64,000 bases of DNA from Candidatus Acidiferrales bacterium (GCA_035934015.1 DASYYH010000028.1:1-64000); one strand, 5' to 3'. Shown: positions 1 to 9,910, counted from the stretch's first letter. Notes: generated by a model from the sequence alone, not told the origin. A program made the numbers and translations.

Positions 1-2387
1 GCATTGAGTTTGAGTTGCGCAATTTGGCGAACCTGCAACAGGCCGTCATCTGTGGAATTGGGCTGGCGACCTAAAACAAGCGCGTCTCTCTCGGGGAAAT
101 TGGGAGTCGAGATTCCATGAACGGCGAAATGAATGATTTTGAACTGAGCCAACGGCTCCGATGTAAAGTCGGCTTTCGTGGCTCTATCGCCGAGCAACAG
201 AACTGTTTGCTTTGGGTCTTGGAGCGCTTGGCTTGCCGAGATCAGCTCGGCGCGTGTTTCGGGAAGTGGGTACAGATGTGCGCCCGAAATATCGTAAACG
301 CCGCGCGAGACAGTCTGAACGACCCCTCCGGTTGCTCCTGATCCGTGGGTTTGTCCTTCCATGTCATAGGGGACATCTCCGACTCCCAAGAACGCCATTT
401 GCGGCTGGTGAGCCCGCTGGCGGTTCCGTAAGAAGTCGAGAACAGTTGCCGATGGGGCATAGCTGATTGTGTGTGATTGAAGAACGTATCGGCCGTCAGG
501 TCCGACAAGGGCGTCGAAGGCTACGTTATGCAAGGAACCGTCAGGGACGATGATCAATCGCGTCAGCCGCAGAGATTCGGGAATTGGTTTGAGAAGTAAG
601 GCGTAGAGCTCCTCTGCTTCCTGAGTTCCGCTTTTGCCCTGCATCACGTCGGCAACATATTGAGAGGTTAGCGTTTCGATTCGTTTTCGACCGGCTTGGA
701 GGCGGACCAGTGCCGACGCTGTTCGAGTTAGCGCGAGACAATAGGAGGTTGGGTCTGCAAGGACATATTCCAGAATTGCCTCATCATTCGAGAGGCTTGC
801 TTGCGCAGTTTTGAGCGCAACCGGATGGGTCGTAACACTGCGCTGTTCTGAGCTGAGGGCTTCGTCAATGTAGTTGAGCTTGTATTCCTCCTCAGTAAGA
901 CTTTCGAGCAGTGTTGCCCTCGCCGCTGGATCGTTGGAGTCGAGTAATTGGGACTGAATTTTGGAGATTTGTTGCTGGACCGCAGAATTGGCCGGGGAAT
1001 CCACGGTTCGGTTCGCCTTGCTCCTCATATTGTCGAGAATCGATCGTCCTCGCGCGCGCTCGATGGCATCAAACGCGGCGCTTACATCATTTTGTTTGGC
1101 TGAAAGCTCAAAATCGTCGAGGTAGGTGTCGCTCATCGTGCTTAGAAGCGAACTCTCAGAGTATGCTCCCGGAAAGCGAAGGAGCATTCCGTCAATCGCG
1201 TCCTCGGCTTGCGTGTAGAGGCTATGAGCTTGTTGAAGCTGGCCGGTCTTTTCCTTGAGCTGCGCGAGTGCGTCCAAGGCGCGAGGGAGATAGTACGTGT
1301 CCCCCACGGTGCGACTAATCTGAAGACCTTTATTGAGTGCATCCTCAGCTCCCTGCGGATCACCTTGATCCTGGAGCAGATTTGACAAGTCGAAGGATGA
1401 TTGCATCGCGACGCGAGGGAGGCCCATGCGTGACGCGGATTCGAAAGCTTCTCGAAAATACTCTTCGGCTTGCGCTTTGTGGTTTAACCGCCTCGCGAAT
1501 TCGCCGAGGATCAGCATGTCCTGACCCTGATGCTCGATCATTTTTTGTTTCTGCGCTTGAGCGAGAGTATTCTGCATCAAGGATTCTGCTTCACCCATTT
1601 TCCCCAAGGCGGCAAGCGCCTCAGCCTTTCCTTCATAAGCCATAAACGGAGTCCCGACATCGTGGTCGTCGTTTGCGATTGCAATGGCTCGATTGAAGAA
1701 GAACATGGCTTCTGAGGTTCGATTGAGCGCATTGAAACCGTTCCCGATGATTTCTAGATATCGAAGCTCAGTGCCGGAGTCTGCTTGCGCCGAGGCTGTC
1801 ATGAGCGCTTTCCCCATTAGGGTGCTCGCGCGGCTTACGTCGCCCTGCAGGAAACCGACTAGCCCTAGCTCTCCGCTTGCGCGATTAGCCCATTCCTTTT
1901 GTCCGAGCTTTTGGGCGAGGCTCAGAGCCTGTTGCCAGTCTTGCTTCGCGGCGGCGGCGTTGACTTCATCATCGGCGTCGCCCTTTACACCCAGGCACCA
2001 AAGGCGCAGTTCCTCGTCGTTTTGAACGAGAGGAGTCTTCAATTGGGCGGCGATGAAGGCAGAGAGCTGCGGGAAGGACATCCCGTCAGAGGATCGACTT
2101 AGACCAACCTTCGCATACAGCGCGTCACGCTCGTCGTGAGCTTGTATGGCAAGCTCTTCGGCCCGTGCGTAAAGAGGCGTGGCGGCTGGAAGGTTGTGAA
2201 GCCAGTAAAAGTAACTTGCCTTGGCGAGCAAGCCTCGGATGTCGTTTGGCTGGGACCCGACAGCCCTTTGTGAATGTGATCCCCACGGAGTCCGCGGCGA
2301 ACGCCGAACAACGTAAAGAACGATTAGGCCTGCGATGATGCCAGTGCCGATGGAAACCAACAGGATGCTGCGCTTTCGGCGAGACAT
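1..2387 (-). CDS. TPR-CHAT domain protein, partial (C-terminus off left edge)
   Basis: The minus frame is open from 2387 to the window edge, giving about 795 residues without the C-terminus. An N-terminal basic stretch and one membrane segment (about residues 8-26) are followed by a cytoplasmic or periplasmic alpha-helical TPR-like array (about 130-420). A CHAT domain, the caspase/separase-like peptidase fold, starts near residue 600 (LYALLLKPIPE, IIVPDGSLHNVAFDAL). The catalytic-His motif IIHFAVHG lies near residue 750; the catalytic Cys would fall just beyond the edge. CHAT proteins are proteases or protease-like signalling modules, several in anti-phage or cell-death systems. The role here is inferred only from its place beside restriction genes. 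The start is uncertain: in-frame ATGs also occur at 2420 and 2444, but 2387 places the membrane segment right at the N-terminus. No clear ribosome binding site is seen. Confidence 0.82.
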   Translation of the reverse strand, partial: MSRRKRSILLVSIGTGIIAGLIVLYVVRRSPRTPWGSHSQRAVGSQPNDIRGLLAKASYFYWLHNLPAATPLYARAEELAIQAHDERDALYAKVGLSRSSDGMSFPQLSAFIAAQLKTPLVQNDEELRLWCLGVKGDADDEVNAAAAKQDWQQALSLAQKLGQKEWANRASGELGLVGFLQGDVSRASTLMGKALMTASAQADSGTELRYLEIIGNGFNALNRTSEAMFFFNRAIAIANDDHDVGTPFMAYEGKAEALAALGKMGEAESLMQNTLAQAQKQKMIEHQGQDMLILGEFARRLNHKAQAEEYFREAFESASRMGLPRVAMQSSFDLSNLLQDQGDPQGAEDALNKGLQISRTVGDTYYLPRALDALAQLKEKTGQLQQAHSLYTQAEDAIDGMLLRFPGAYSESSLLSTMSDTYLDDFELSAKQNDVSAAFDAIERARGRSILDNMRSKANRTVDSPANSAVQQQISKIQSQLLDSNDPAARATLLESLTEEEYKLNYIDEALSSEQRSVTTHPVALKTAQASLSNDEAILEYVLADPTSYCLALTRTASALVRLQAGRKRIETLTSQYVADVMQGKSGTQEAEELYALLLKPIPESLRLTRLIIVPDGSLHNVAFDALVGPDGRYVLQSHTISYAPSATVLDFLRNRQRAHQPQMAFLGVGDVPYDMEGQTHGSGATGGVVQTVSRGVYDISGAHLYPLPETRAELISASQALQDPKQTVLLLGDRATKADFTSEPLAQFKIIHFAVHGISTPNFPERDALVLGRQPNSTDDGLLQVRQIAQLKLN

Positions 2388-2497
2388 GGGACCGTTCGTG
2401 AATCGATGATAATAAGGCATCGCGATGTATTGGTTCAATAACATCTTTGGGTCTACTGGCACGGCGCGACGCGAGCCGGAGCACGGATTGGCCTAAA

Positions 2498-2521
2498 TGT
2501 AATCGCGGTTAAGCGATTACA
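2498..2521. repeat. Perfect inverted repeat in a 350-bp intergenic stretch
   Basis: Between the CHAT gene start and the next gene (2388-2738) I see no coding region. A perfect 9-bp inverted repeat with a 6-base spacer occurs (arm TGTAATCGC). It lies about 110 bp upstream of the CHAT start and has no T-run, so it fits an operator better than a terminator. The core TAATCGC recurs in the repeats at 39724-39801. Confidence 0.4.
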
Positions 2522-2738
2522 AGGAAGCCGTCTCTCGTCCTCCGCCCTAAGCGTCAAAATTCTGCTTCCACAAATATAGAAGCCCAGAAATGGGCAAAAC
2601 CTTACAGGCGATTAACAGAATTTGTAGAGCGACTCCGAGCGTCGATGGATGCTATTATAGGCGAAGAAAAGGAGAACTATAGAGCAGCCTCAAAATGGAC
2701 AAGAATCTGGCGGCTGGATTCGGGAACGGAGGTGGGCC

Positions 2739-2951
2739 ATGGAAGTGAAGTCCTTCACATACCAGAAAAACTTCTTCGGAACGTACTACAAGCGCGGGTT
2801 GCTCAATCTGCACAAAATGGATGACCACATCGCGAAGATGCTCAACGACGGATGGGAAATCCTCACGCAAACGTCACAGGCAGGAGATTGGAGAACGCTT
2901 TTGCCATTTGCGAAGCGCGATTCAATAACGATCTCGTTCCGCAAGCGGTAA
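2739..2951 (+). CDS. Small hypothetical protein (70 aa)
   Basis: This is a 70-residue protein with no membrane segment or signal peptide. It has the look of the small DUF4177-like family (a short alpha/beta protein with an HIAKMLNDGWEIL segment), but I cannot name a function. A good ribosome binding site (GGAGG, 7 bases before the ATG) supports the start. It is the only plus-strand gene in the first 10 kb and converges tail to tail on the type III res gene, with two bases between the stop codons. That is tight enough that transcription of one could affect the other. Confidence 0.55.
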   Translation: MEVKSFTYQKNFFGTYYKRGLLNLHKMDDHIAKMLNDGWEILTQTSQAGDWRTLLPFAKRDSITISFRKR

Positions 2952-2953
2952 GT

Positions 2954-5803
2954 CTATAGGCCGTTCCGCTGGAGAATTTCGTGAATATCGCTGGGGTAGC
3001 GGGAAACATCGGCTGCCCAAGTGCCGAACGCACCTTGCGCGTTGATGGCCCGCACCCACTCTGACAAGAACTCTCTCTTCGTTTGCTGTTCCTGGTTGTC
3101 CTGTCCTTTGACTTCGAGAATCAGCATTTTCCCGCTCGCAAGCCGCACCAAATAATCTGGCCGGAATTTTCGAATAATGCCCCTGAATGAATAAGTGATT
3201 TCAAATCCGAGGTGGTCGTTTTTCACCCAAGCAGCTACGTGCGAGCTGCGGTCAAGCTCAAACGCTTCGCTCGCTTCCCATCGGCTGTCGAAAACGCACA
3301 TGTTGATATGCGAGTGCTCGACGTGCTCACACGGTTTGCCCGTGTACCAGGGCAGCATGTCGCCAGTCGCACGTATGGGCCTCTCTGTATCGAATATCGG
3401 AAGGAGCGCCTTTGTATTGTCGAAATGAATGGCCTGCTTCAAGTGTTCGGCGATGGTGCTCATGTGCAGTGTGATTATGATCCTGCGGCGCAGAGGGTCT
3501 CGATTGAAAAGAGACGGCTCGATCCGCAACTTGTCGCTTTCAATGTACTTTTCGACGAGCCGGATTACTTGCGCAAGCAGATATTCGCGACTGCCCTTCC
3601 AAGTCGTTTTCATCTGCTCGTAGATGTCGCTTGCGGTGGAGAATATGATCTTCTGCGTGCGGAATCGTTCCCCTAGCTCACGCAAGCTGATTTCCGATAT
3701 TTGTCTCAGGTCCGGCTTGCCGTCAATCGTCGGAGCCATCTGAGCCAATGTGGGAGTCTCGTACGCGTCGAGCACGAGCGGCTTTGCTTTTTCCAGGTCG
3801 AGAGTCAGTGTGGGTCGGTATTCATGGTCAATGCGCACGACGTTCGGCCATGTGATCTCGTATCTTTTGCGCTCGGACAGCGCCTCGATTCTTGTCTTGG
3901 GAGCCGGTGGAGGCGGAGGGGGTTCATCGCCGCCGCCTTCGTGCGGCAGGAATGTGAACGGTACGCCAAAGATGTTTACATATTCAGGCTGGAACAGACC
4001 GGTTTCGCTGTCTATTTCGTATGACGTGCGCCTGAGTCCGCGTCCTACGACTTGTTCGCAGAGCAATTGGGAGGTAAAAGCGCGGAGGCCCATGATGTGG
4101 GTGACAGTCTTGGCATCCCAACCTTCTGAAAGCATTCCGACTGAAATTACGTTCTGAATGTTTTGTCCCGGCTGTCCGACAAGTCCCACGGTATCGACTT
4201 GCCGACGCAATAATTCTGCTTTTTCCTTTTTCGAGAGTTTCTTTTCAGGCCGGCTGCCATTCGAGTTGCCATTGGCTTCTTCTGATTCGTCTTCGACTCC
4301 GCTAAGTCCAAGCTGTACCGGCTCATCCTCTTCTTCGGCTTGTTTCAGCACGTTCGAATCGATGTGGAGAATGTTTTCAGGGTCACAAAGCTCTTCAATG
4401 TTGATGCGTTTATGCGTGAACGCGAATTCCACGCGCGCGGCTGTATGCGTCGTGTTTGCTACCGTAATCATTACGGGCGGCGTAGGCTGTTTGTCCTTCT
4501 TCCACTTCTTGGCGGCTTCGAGCCAATCCTTCCCGAGGAAGTAGTAGCCGTTGCTTACTAAGCCGGGCAGCGGGGCCTGCGGCTCGGCCTTTCGGTTTAC
4601 ATCGGTCTTCACTTCTGGGTCGTTATAAATGTGATAGAAGCGCGACCTGTATTTGGCATCGAGCTTTCCGTCGTCACGTACAACGACACGGGGCGTCTTG
4701 ACCAACCCCGACTCAATCGCATCATTCAATCCAAAATCGCTTACGATCCATCGGAACAACGTTTCCTGCCCGCTCTTCCTGCCGGTAGGAGCAAAAGGTG
4801 TAGCTGTCAAGTCAAAGCAGGTGAGAATGCCGCGCGATCTATGAATCCGTTCCAGGCCGCCGATCCATTTCGTTGCTTCGTTCACTTCTTCTTTTGAAAC
4901 ACCAGCAACGCGCGATTTCGGCGGCACGCGCCACGCATGATGAGCTTCGTCATTGATGACGATAAGATTCTGTGCGGACGCCATCTCGCCCAACACATCG
5001 CGGACGTAAGCCTCATCGCTTTTTGCTCCGCGTTTGTCTACGCTGCGCTTCTTTGCAACCTGCTCTTCGCTTTCCCAGTCGAGCTTGTGCCAATTGCGAA
5101 TCAGCACGCGACAAGTCTGTCCTTGTCGCAGTTTGTCTTCGAGGCCCGGCGGGATGATTTGAAATTCCGTGTAGTAATTTCCTGGCGTGCCCGGAACCAG
5201 CACCTGCAAACGGTTCTTTACGGTCAGGCCCGGAGCAATGAGAAGAATGCTTTTCGAGAAGCGCTTGTCTTGAGGGTACGTGACCTTGTTGAGCACCTGC
5301 CACGCAATCAGCATGGCCATCAAAATCGTCTTGCCTGAGCCTGTTGCCATCTTGCAGCAAAGCCTGGGGAACGGCCCGCCATCGCTCGGAACTTCAATTC
5401 CGACTCGTTCCGATGCGGGGGCTTCGGTCAGCCATATCAGCGTTTCTATGGCCTCAAGCTGGCAAAAGAAAAATCGGCGGTTCGCGTCGCGCTGCTCCAT
5501 ATCGCGCCAGTGCTGTAAGAGCCGTTTGCTGATTCCGCTTGCACCGGCATAGTCAGCCTCGCGCCAAGCCTTCACGCGGGGACGGATTTGATTCACCAAA
5601 GGAAGTTCCGTAAAAACGCCGGGATCATCGAAGGCCCGCGACTTCTCGGATGCGCGGACATATCCGGCTTTCCGTCGCTCCGGCTCACGTGTGAATAGCC
5701 GCGTCTCTCGGTCATAACGCCAGTGCTCGCGCGGTTCTTCATAAGGGGAATTGATGATGAGCTTGTCTATCGTTGCAGAGCCGACTTGGGTTTCCGTACT
5801 CAC
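2954..5803 (-). CDS. res: Type III restriction endonuclease, Res subunit
   Basis: This is the ATP-dependent restriction subunit of a type III restriction-modification system; it cleaves DNA when complexed with Mod. It is a superfamily 2 helicase: Walker A MATGSGKTILM near residue 150, a DEAH-like box (NDEAHHAW) near 283, and motif VI-like QVVGRGLRRTSY near 590. The C-terminal PD-(D/E)xK nuclease is seen as FRPDYLVRLASGKMLILEVKG near 880-897. The length (949 aa) is normal for the family. The start overlaps the end of mod by 4 bases (ATGA), so the two are translationally coupled. All key motifs are present and the gene appears intact. Confidence 0.93.
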   Translation of the reverse strand: MSTETQVGSATIDKLIINSPYEEPREHWRYDRETRLFTREPERRKAGYVRASEKSRAFDDPGVFTELPLVNQIRPRVKAWREADYAGASGISKRLLQHWRDMEQRDANRRFFFCQLEAIETLIWLTEAPASERVGIEVPSDGGPFPRLCCKMATGSGKTILMAMLIAWQVLNKVTYPQDKRFSKSILLIAPGLTVKNRLQVLVPGTPGNYYTEFQIIPPGLEDKLRQGQTCRVLIRNWHKLDWESEEQVAKKRSVDKRGAKSDEAYVRDVLGEMASAQNLIVINDEAHHAWRVPPKSRVAGVSKEEVNEATKWIGGLERIHRSRGILTCFDLTATPFAPTGRKSGQETLFRWIVSDFGLNDAIESGLVKTPRVVVRDDGKLDAKYRSRFYHIYNDPEVKTDVNRKAEPQAPLPGLVSNGYYFLGKDWLEAAKKWKKDKQPTPPVMITVANTTHTAARVEFAFTHKRINIEELCDPENILHIDSNVLKQAEEEDEPVQLGLSGVEDESEEANGNSNGSRPEKKLSKKEKAELLRRQVDTVGLVGQPGQNIQNVISVGMLSEGWDAKTVTHIMGLRAFTSQLLCEQVVGRGLRRTSYEIDSETGLFQPEYVNIFGVPFTFLPHEGGGDEPPPPPPAPKTRIEALSERKRYEITWPNVVRIDHEYRPTLTLDLEKAKPLVLDAYETPTLAQMAPTIDGKPDLRQISEISLRELGERFRTQKIIFSTASDIYEQMKTTWKGSREYLLAQVIRLVEKYIESDKLRIEPSLFNRDPLRRRIIITLHMSTIAEHLKQAIHFDNTKALLPIFDTERPIRATGDMLPWYTGKPCEHVEHSHINMCVFDSRWEASEAFELDRSSHVAAWVKNDHLGFEITYSFRGIIRKFRPDYLVRLASGKMLILEVKGQDNQEQQTKREFLSEWVRAINAQGAFGTWAADVSRYPSDIHEILQRNGL

Positions 5804-8505
5804 TTCACATCCACGACTTTCAGGCTCTCGATTCCTCGGTCGTCTATAACCTTCACAGCGATTCGCTTGTGGGGTCCCGCCTCGAACGGTAGCGAAGTAG
5901 TCCCACGATATTTCTCGATGAGTTCCGCATCAATCTCGGCTTTTAGATTGCGAGCAAGGCGCGCCCAACCTTCATCGTCATCGGCCATCGGAAAGAAAAC
6001 CTGCCGAGGGTAAAGGCTTCGGCCATCGTAATCGGTATCGAGTAGCCACATGGCGATCTTCGATGGATCGCCGGATTCGATAGTGCCGCTGCGCGTGTCG
6101 TAATAGTCGAATCCGCGAACTTCGACTTCACATTTGCCCTTGCTGTCTGCTTTGACGATCTCGCGCAATTCAATATCAGGACGCCCTACGAGCCAAAAGC
6201 CCTGGTTGGAGGCACGCTTCTTCTTCAAGTCTTCGGTCAGCAAGTCCGCGTTCATCTGCGCCGTCAGGAAGGTCATTCCGGTTTTTTCTTTGGTCATGCC
6301 GTCAATGTCTTTGGCGGCTTCGGGATCGAACTCGAAGGCGGCGAATACGAGAATGGCGGGCTTGGGACTAAGTGTGCGCGCTTCTTCCCACGCCAACTCC
6401 ACTTGCCGCTGTTCCAGCAAGCTGTGCTCGGGGCCGAACGAAATGACTACGCGCTCGGGCTTCGCGCCTTTGGTTTCCGCGTCGGCGTGGAGCCAGCGCG
6501 TTCCGGCCAGCGGTTCGACGCGGGAGAAATCAATGTGATGCCCGCCCTTGCCCCGGAGTCCGGTCTTGAGCAATTCATCACGCCATTCCGTATGTCGCAA
6601 TGTGGCACCTTTGCGCGATACAGAGGCATCAAGCAAAGGCGTGGCTGCATCACGGAAATCGGCTATTGATTGCTGCGCTTTTCCAGAAGTCCGAATTGCG
6701 GTCGCGTCATCTTCGATGTCTTCGAGCGAACGCACGGTGGGAGCGGGAACGGCTTCAACCGTGAATGGGCCGGTGACGCGCACACGAGAATTATCCTTGT
6801 ACGGCTGATCGTAAAGTGTTTCCTGGTCGGCATAGCGTGCAATGGCCGAGTCAATCTGCTCGCGCGTCATTCCTTCGCGGATTTCAGGATTGTTCGCGAT
6901 GGACTTAAGGGTGACGTGCGGGACAGTTTTGTAATGGAAGCCGCTACCAATCCCTTCTTCAGGATGTGCCAGTTCGTAATAATCAAATTCAGCGGCCATG
7001 AGACGTTGCTTGGCCAAGGTAGTTGCCACGCGGGAGGTATCACACGTGATCCACCTGCGTCCCCATTGCTCGGCAACGTAAGCAGTCGTCCCTGAGCCGC
7101 ACGTTGGATCGAGAGCCAAATCGCCCGGATCAGTTGTCATGAGGAGACATCGTTCGATTACTGTTGGAGTAGTCTGAACAACAAAGATTCTTTTCCCAAA
7201 TTCAATTGTGTCCTGCCATGAGTTCGTGAGCGAGCCGTATGCGAAGTCATTTAGGTACATCTTGTAGTAGAGCCTTCCGCCCAGAACGAATAAACGGTTC
7301 GCGTATTTCAGTTTTTCAATGCCGTTCGGTGTTGTTCGCCAGCTCTTTCCGCCACTTGTTTCAAAGACGTTCCCGTTGAAATCGATGGGAAAGGTGCACG
7401 AGGGCGTGTAACCCGAAGATGCTAAATCAGAGCGTTTGAATACGCTGAACTTTGCGGCGGTTGCTTTGAAATCGCGGACTTCATCAGCTGTCAGCCTGCG
7501 AAAGCCGTTCCCGTCAGAGTCCGCAAAGACGAATTCCGACCCCTCTCCGACTGATTTGGGAGTGAACAGGTTTCGATATTTGAGTTTCGTTTTGTCCTTC
7601 GCGTACCAACAGAGGTAATCGAAAACACTTTCTATCTGCCCCGATTCCAGAGGCATCATCGATTTGAAGTTCAGAAGTCCAATGAAATTGTCGGGGCCGA
7701 GAATCTCGTCGAGTATTGATCGAACCCTGTGTACGTTCTCATCACCGATTTGAACGAAAATTGAGCCGGTGTCGTTTAGGAGTTCGCGTGCTAGCAGAAC
7801 ACGGTCTCTCAGATACGTCAGGAATGAATGCACGCCCAACTCCCAAGTATCCCGAAAAGCGCGGATAGTCTCAGGCTCCTGAGTTAAATCTTCATCTTTA
7901 CCGTCCTGGACTTTGCGTTTGTTGACGAAGGGCTGAAAATTTGAGCCGTACTTGATTCCGTATGGTGGGTCTATGTAAATCATCTGGACCTGCCCGGCCA
8001 TTCCCTCTTTTTCGAGCAGCGAGTTCATTACGAGAAGCGAATCGCCAGCGATCAGCCGGTTCGACCATCCGTGCGCGTGGCGATAGAACTCGATAGCATC
8101 GCGCAGCGGCATTTTTTCCTCGGGCCGCTCGAAAAGCGATGGCTGAACTGGATGGCCATTGCCGTTCCGTTTGCGGACGGCTTCAATAATCGTGCGCGGA
8201 TCGATTGTTTCGTGGACGTGGAGGGAAACGGTGGGCACCTCGAACGACGCGTGCTCTTTCTTCCCGGCCCAGACAAGCTGCGGGTCAAGATGCGGGTCAT
8301 AGCTCAGTTCTTCGCGCGGCTTTACGTCTGGGACAGGCTGGATGTAATCGTAAACCTTGTGAGTTGGCAGCGGCGGATCGGTCTCCGGCGTTACGAGTCC
8401 TACTGGCGGATTGTTGATGCGTTTCTTGTCCGTGTGCTCGTATCGCTCAATGGGACGCTTCTTCGAGTGACTATTGCCGCCGTTTTTCCCTTTTCCTCGC
8501 GCCAT
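5800..8505 (-). CDS. mod: Type III adenine-specific DNA methyltransferase, Mod subunit
   Basis: Mod methylates adenine N6 with SAM and supplies the sequence specificity of the type III complex. Motif IV DPPYGIKYG lies near residue 177 and motif I-like DPTCGSGTTAYVAEQWG near 463. This is the IV-before-I order of beta-class methylases such as type III Mod and HsdM-independent N6 enzymes. The long segment between them is the likely target-recognition region. At 901 aa it is longer than the common 550-700 aa Mod; the extra C-terminal part (after about residue 600) carries no motif I recognise. It is first in an operon with res. There is no phase-variable simple repeat in the coding sequence. Confidence 0.93.
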   Translation of the reverse strand: MARGKGKNGGNSHSKKRPIERYEHTDKKRINNPPVGLVTPETDPPLPTHKVYDYIQPVPDVKPREELSYDPHLDPQLVWAGKKEHASFEVPTVSLHVHETIDPRTIIEAVRKRNGNGHPVQPSLFERPEEKMPLRDAIEFYRHAHGWSNRLIAGDSLLVMNSLLEKEGMAGQVQMIYIDPPYGIKYGSNFQPFVNKRKVQDGKDEDLTQEPETIRAFRDTWELGVHSFLTYLRDRVLLARELLNDTGSIFVQIGDENVHRVRSILDEILGPDNFIGLLNFKSMMPLESGQIESVFDYLCWYAKDKTKLKYRNLFTPKSVGEGSEFVFADSDGNGFRRLTADEVRDFKATAAKFSVFKRSDLASSGYTPSCTFPIDFNGNVFETSGGKSWRTTPNGIEKLKYANRLFVLGGRLYYKMYLNDFAYGSLTNSWQDTIEFGKRIFVVQTTPTVIERCLLMTTDPGDLALDPTCGSGTTAYVAEQWGRRWITCDTSRVATTLAKQRLMAAEFDYYELAHPEEGIGSGFHYKTVPHVTLKSIANNPEIREGMTREQIDSAIARYADQETLYDQPYKDNSRVRVTGPFTVEAVPAPTVRSLEDIEDDATAIRTSGKAQQSIADFRDAATPLLDASVSRKGATLRHTEWRDELLKTGLRGKGGHHIDFSRVEPLAGTRWLHADAETKGAKPERVVISFGPEHSLLEQRQVELAWEEARTLSPKPAILVFAAFEFDPEAAKDIDGMTKEKTGMTFLTAQMNADLLTEDLKKKRASNQGFWLVGRPDIELREIVKADSKGKCEVEVRGFDYYDTRSGTIESGDPSKIAMWLLDTDYDGRSLYPRQVFFPMADDDEGWARLARNLKAEIDAELIEKYRGTTSLPFEAGPHKRIAVKVIDDRGIESLKVVDVK

Positions 8506-8610
8506 TCCAGGCTTTACCCCTGCGTTACTAGGTTGTTGGAAGCATCCGAATTCTATTCTGAGGACGATTCAATTACCAGCACGCAGAGAAGCTGTTCCAC
8601 CCGATTTCAA

Positions 8611-9360
8611 TTACAGGGAAAGCTTTCTCGGGCGCTCGAAAAAAGCGGGAATCGCTTGGTGGTAAGGCTCGTACCCGAAATCATTATTGCGTGCTGCCAC
8701 GAATTCGGTGAGGTCATCTAGGAACCGCACCCACCTTTCGCGGAAATCCTCGATTGCAGCCTCGCGATATTTCCTATCGTTTGGAGCAAGCTGCGTGAAC
8801 CGAGGACTTTCTTTGAGTCGTTCCATTGGTTTCAAGACATACTCCATGTTATACGAGGCGATCACTGCAATCAGCTCATTCACTGCGATGCGGAAATCCG
8901 GCTCGTCGATATGCTTCAACAGAAGATGCCGACTCGAAAACATCGGATAAAAGGTGCTGATGTAGTCAGGTGGACAGACCTTGAAAAGTTCTTGATCGTT
9001 CCGTCCACCAAGATCATTGATGATCGTTCGCAGATTGCGCGAATCATTGGTGTTAATGAATTCTGCAAAGCGTTTTTCAAAACGCAAGACTTCGGGCCAC
9101 GCTTTTCGCGCCACTCGGTTTCGAAGTGAAGATGATTTGTTCCTGGCGATCCATGCGGACAGCGGCCTATAACATAAAAATGCGACAGGAATCGCGACTA
9201 GAACTAGAAACGCGATTGCATATACGGGATGGGATTGAGCCTGAGTTACCGCCGAGAAAACGGCGGCAAGCGCAGCAATAATCAGCGCAACCGTGTCCCA
9301 TCGGCTGCGCGGCTCCGGGTCTTGATGTTGAATTGAATTCAGAAGAAGATCGTCCGCCAT
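8611..9360 (-). CDS. Hypothetical membrane-anchored protein
   Basis: This 249-residue protein has two adjacent hydrophobic segments (about residues 25-42 and 46-64) forming an N-terminal hairpin anchor. They are followed by about 185 residues of soluble, mostly helical sequence rich in Arg, Glu and Phe. I do not recognise the family. It lies 105 bp upstream of mod on the same strand, so it may be read with the type III operon. The layout (short membrane hairpin plus cytoplasmic helical domain) is seen in some phage-defence effectors, but nothing in the sequence proves that role. Confidence 0.7.
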   Translation of the reverse strand: MADDLLLNSIQHQDPEPRSRWDTVALIIAALAAVFSAVTQAQSHPVYAIAFLVLVAIPVAFLCYRPLSAWIARNKSSSLRNRVARKAWPEVLRFEKRFAEFINTNDSRNLRTIINDLGGRNDQELFKVCPPDYISTFYPMFSSRHLLLKHIDEPDFRIAVNELIAVIASYNMEYVLKPMERLKESPRFTQLAPNDRKYREAAIEDFRERWVRFLDDLTEFVAARNNDFGYEPYHQAIPAFFERPRKLSL

Positions 9361-9416
9361 TCGGCTGGATTATATATCGTCGTTCCAAAAAAGCTTGCTT
9401 ACATCCCAAACGAAAT

Positions 9417-9442
9417 GGGCCTCGGCGGGTCTGCCGAGGCCC
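9417..9442 (-). terminator. Stem-loop after ssb
   Basis: A perfect 10-bp stem (GGGCCTCGGC with its complement) and 6-base loop lie 17 bases past the ssb stop. On the minus strand it is followed by a weak T-rich tract (ATTTCGTTT). It probably ends ssb transcription before the membrane-protein gene. Confidence 0.6.
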
Positions 9443-9458
9443 GAAATGAAAGTAGCTG

Positions 9459-9899
9459 CTAAAACGGAATATCCTGTGATGTCGTTGGTCGGCCTTGCGA
9501 TTCGGATGGGGCGGCTGAACCGGAAGCGAGCGCCTCCGGCTCTTTCTCGCCGCGATTCAGCTTGCGAATCGAGTCGGCGCGAATCTGCCAGACCGTGTGC
9601 TTCACGGTCGTGGCCTTCTTGCCTTTGCCGTATTCGCGCTCGTAGGTGCTGCTAACGAGCGTGCCTTCAACCAACACGTGGTCGCCCTGGTGAAGCGATG
9701 CCGCAACGCGCTCGCCCAGGCTGTTCCAAGCGACCACGCGATGCCATTCGGTTCTTGAGGCCCACTCGTCGTCTGCGTTCTTCCACGACCGCTGCGTGGC
9801 GACCGAAACCACCGTGAACGCCGCATCGTTCGCACGCGCCTGCCGTCTCTCCGGGTCTTTGCCGATGAAACCGATGATCTGAACTGAATTGAGGTACAT
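9459..9899 (-). CDS. ssb: Single-stranded DNA-binding protein
   Basis: This OB-fold protein coats ssDNA in replication and repair. It is 146 residues from the chosen ATG, beginning MYLNSVQIIGFIGKDPERR. The OB core runs to about residue 105, and a disordered tail ends in the SSB protein-interaction tip DIPF. The frame is open for another 66 codons upstream, but that stretch is low-complexity Arg/Pro-rich sequence. The start at 9899 has an AGGAG site 8 bases before it, so I reject the longer form. With ArdC 4.5 kb away on the same strand, this is probably the extra SSB of a mobile element rather than the chromosomal copy. Its leader is unusual (see the 9911-10118 entry). Confidence 0.93.
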   Translation of the reverse strand: MYLNSVQIIGFIGKDPERRQARANDAAFTVVSVATQRSWKNADDEWASRTEWHRVVAWNSLGERVAASLHQGDHVLVEGTLVSSTYEREYGKGKKATTVKHTVWQIRADSIRKLNRGEKEPEALASGSAAPSESQGRPTTSQDIPF

Positions 9900-9910
9900 T
9901 TTCGAATCTC

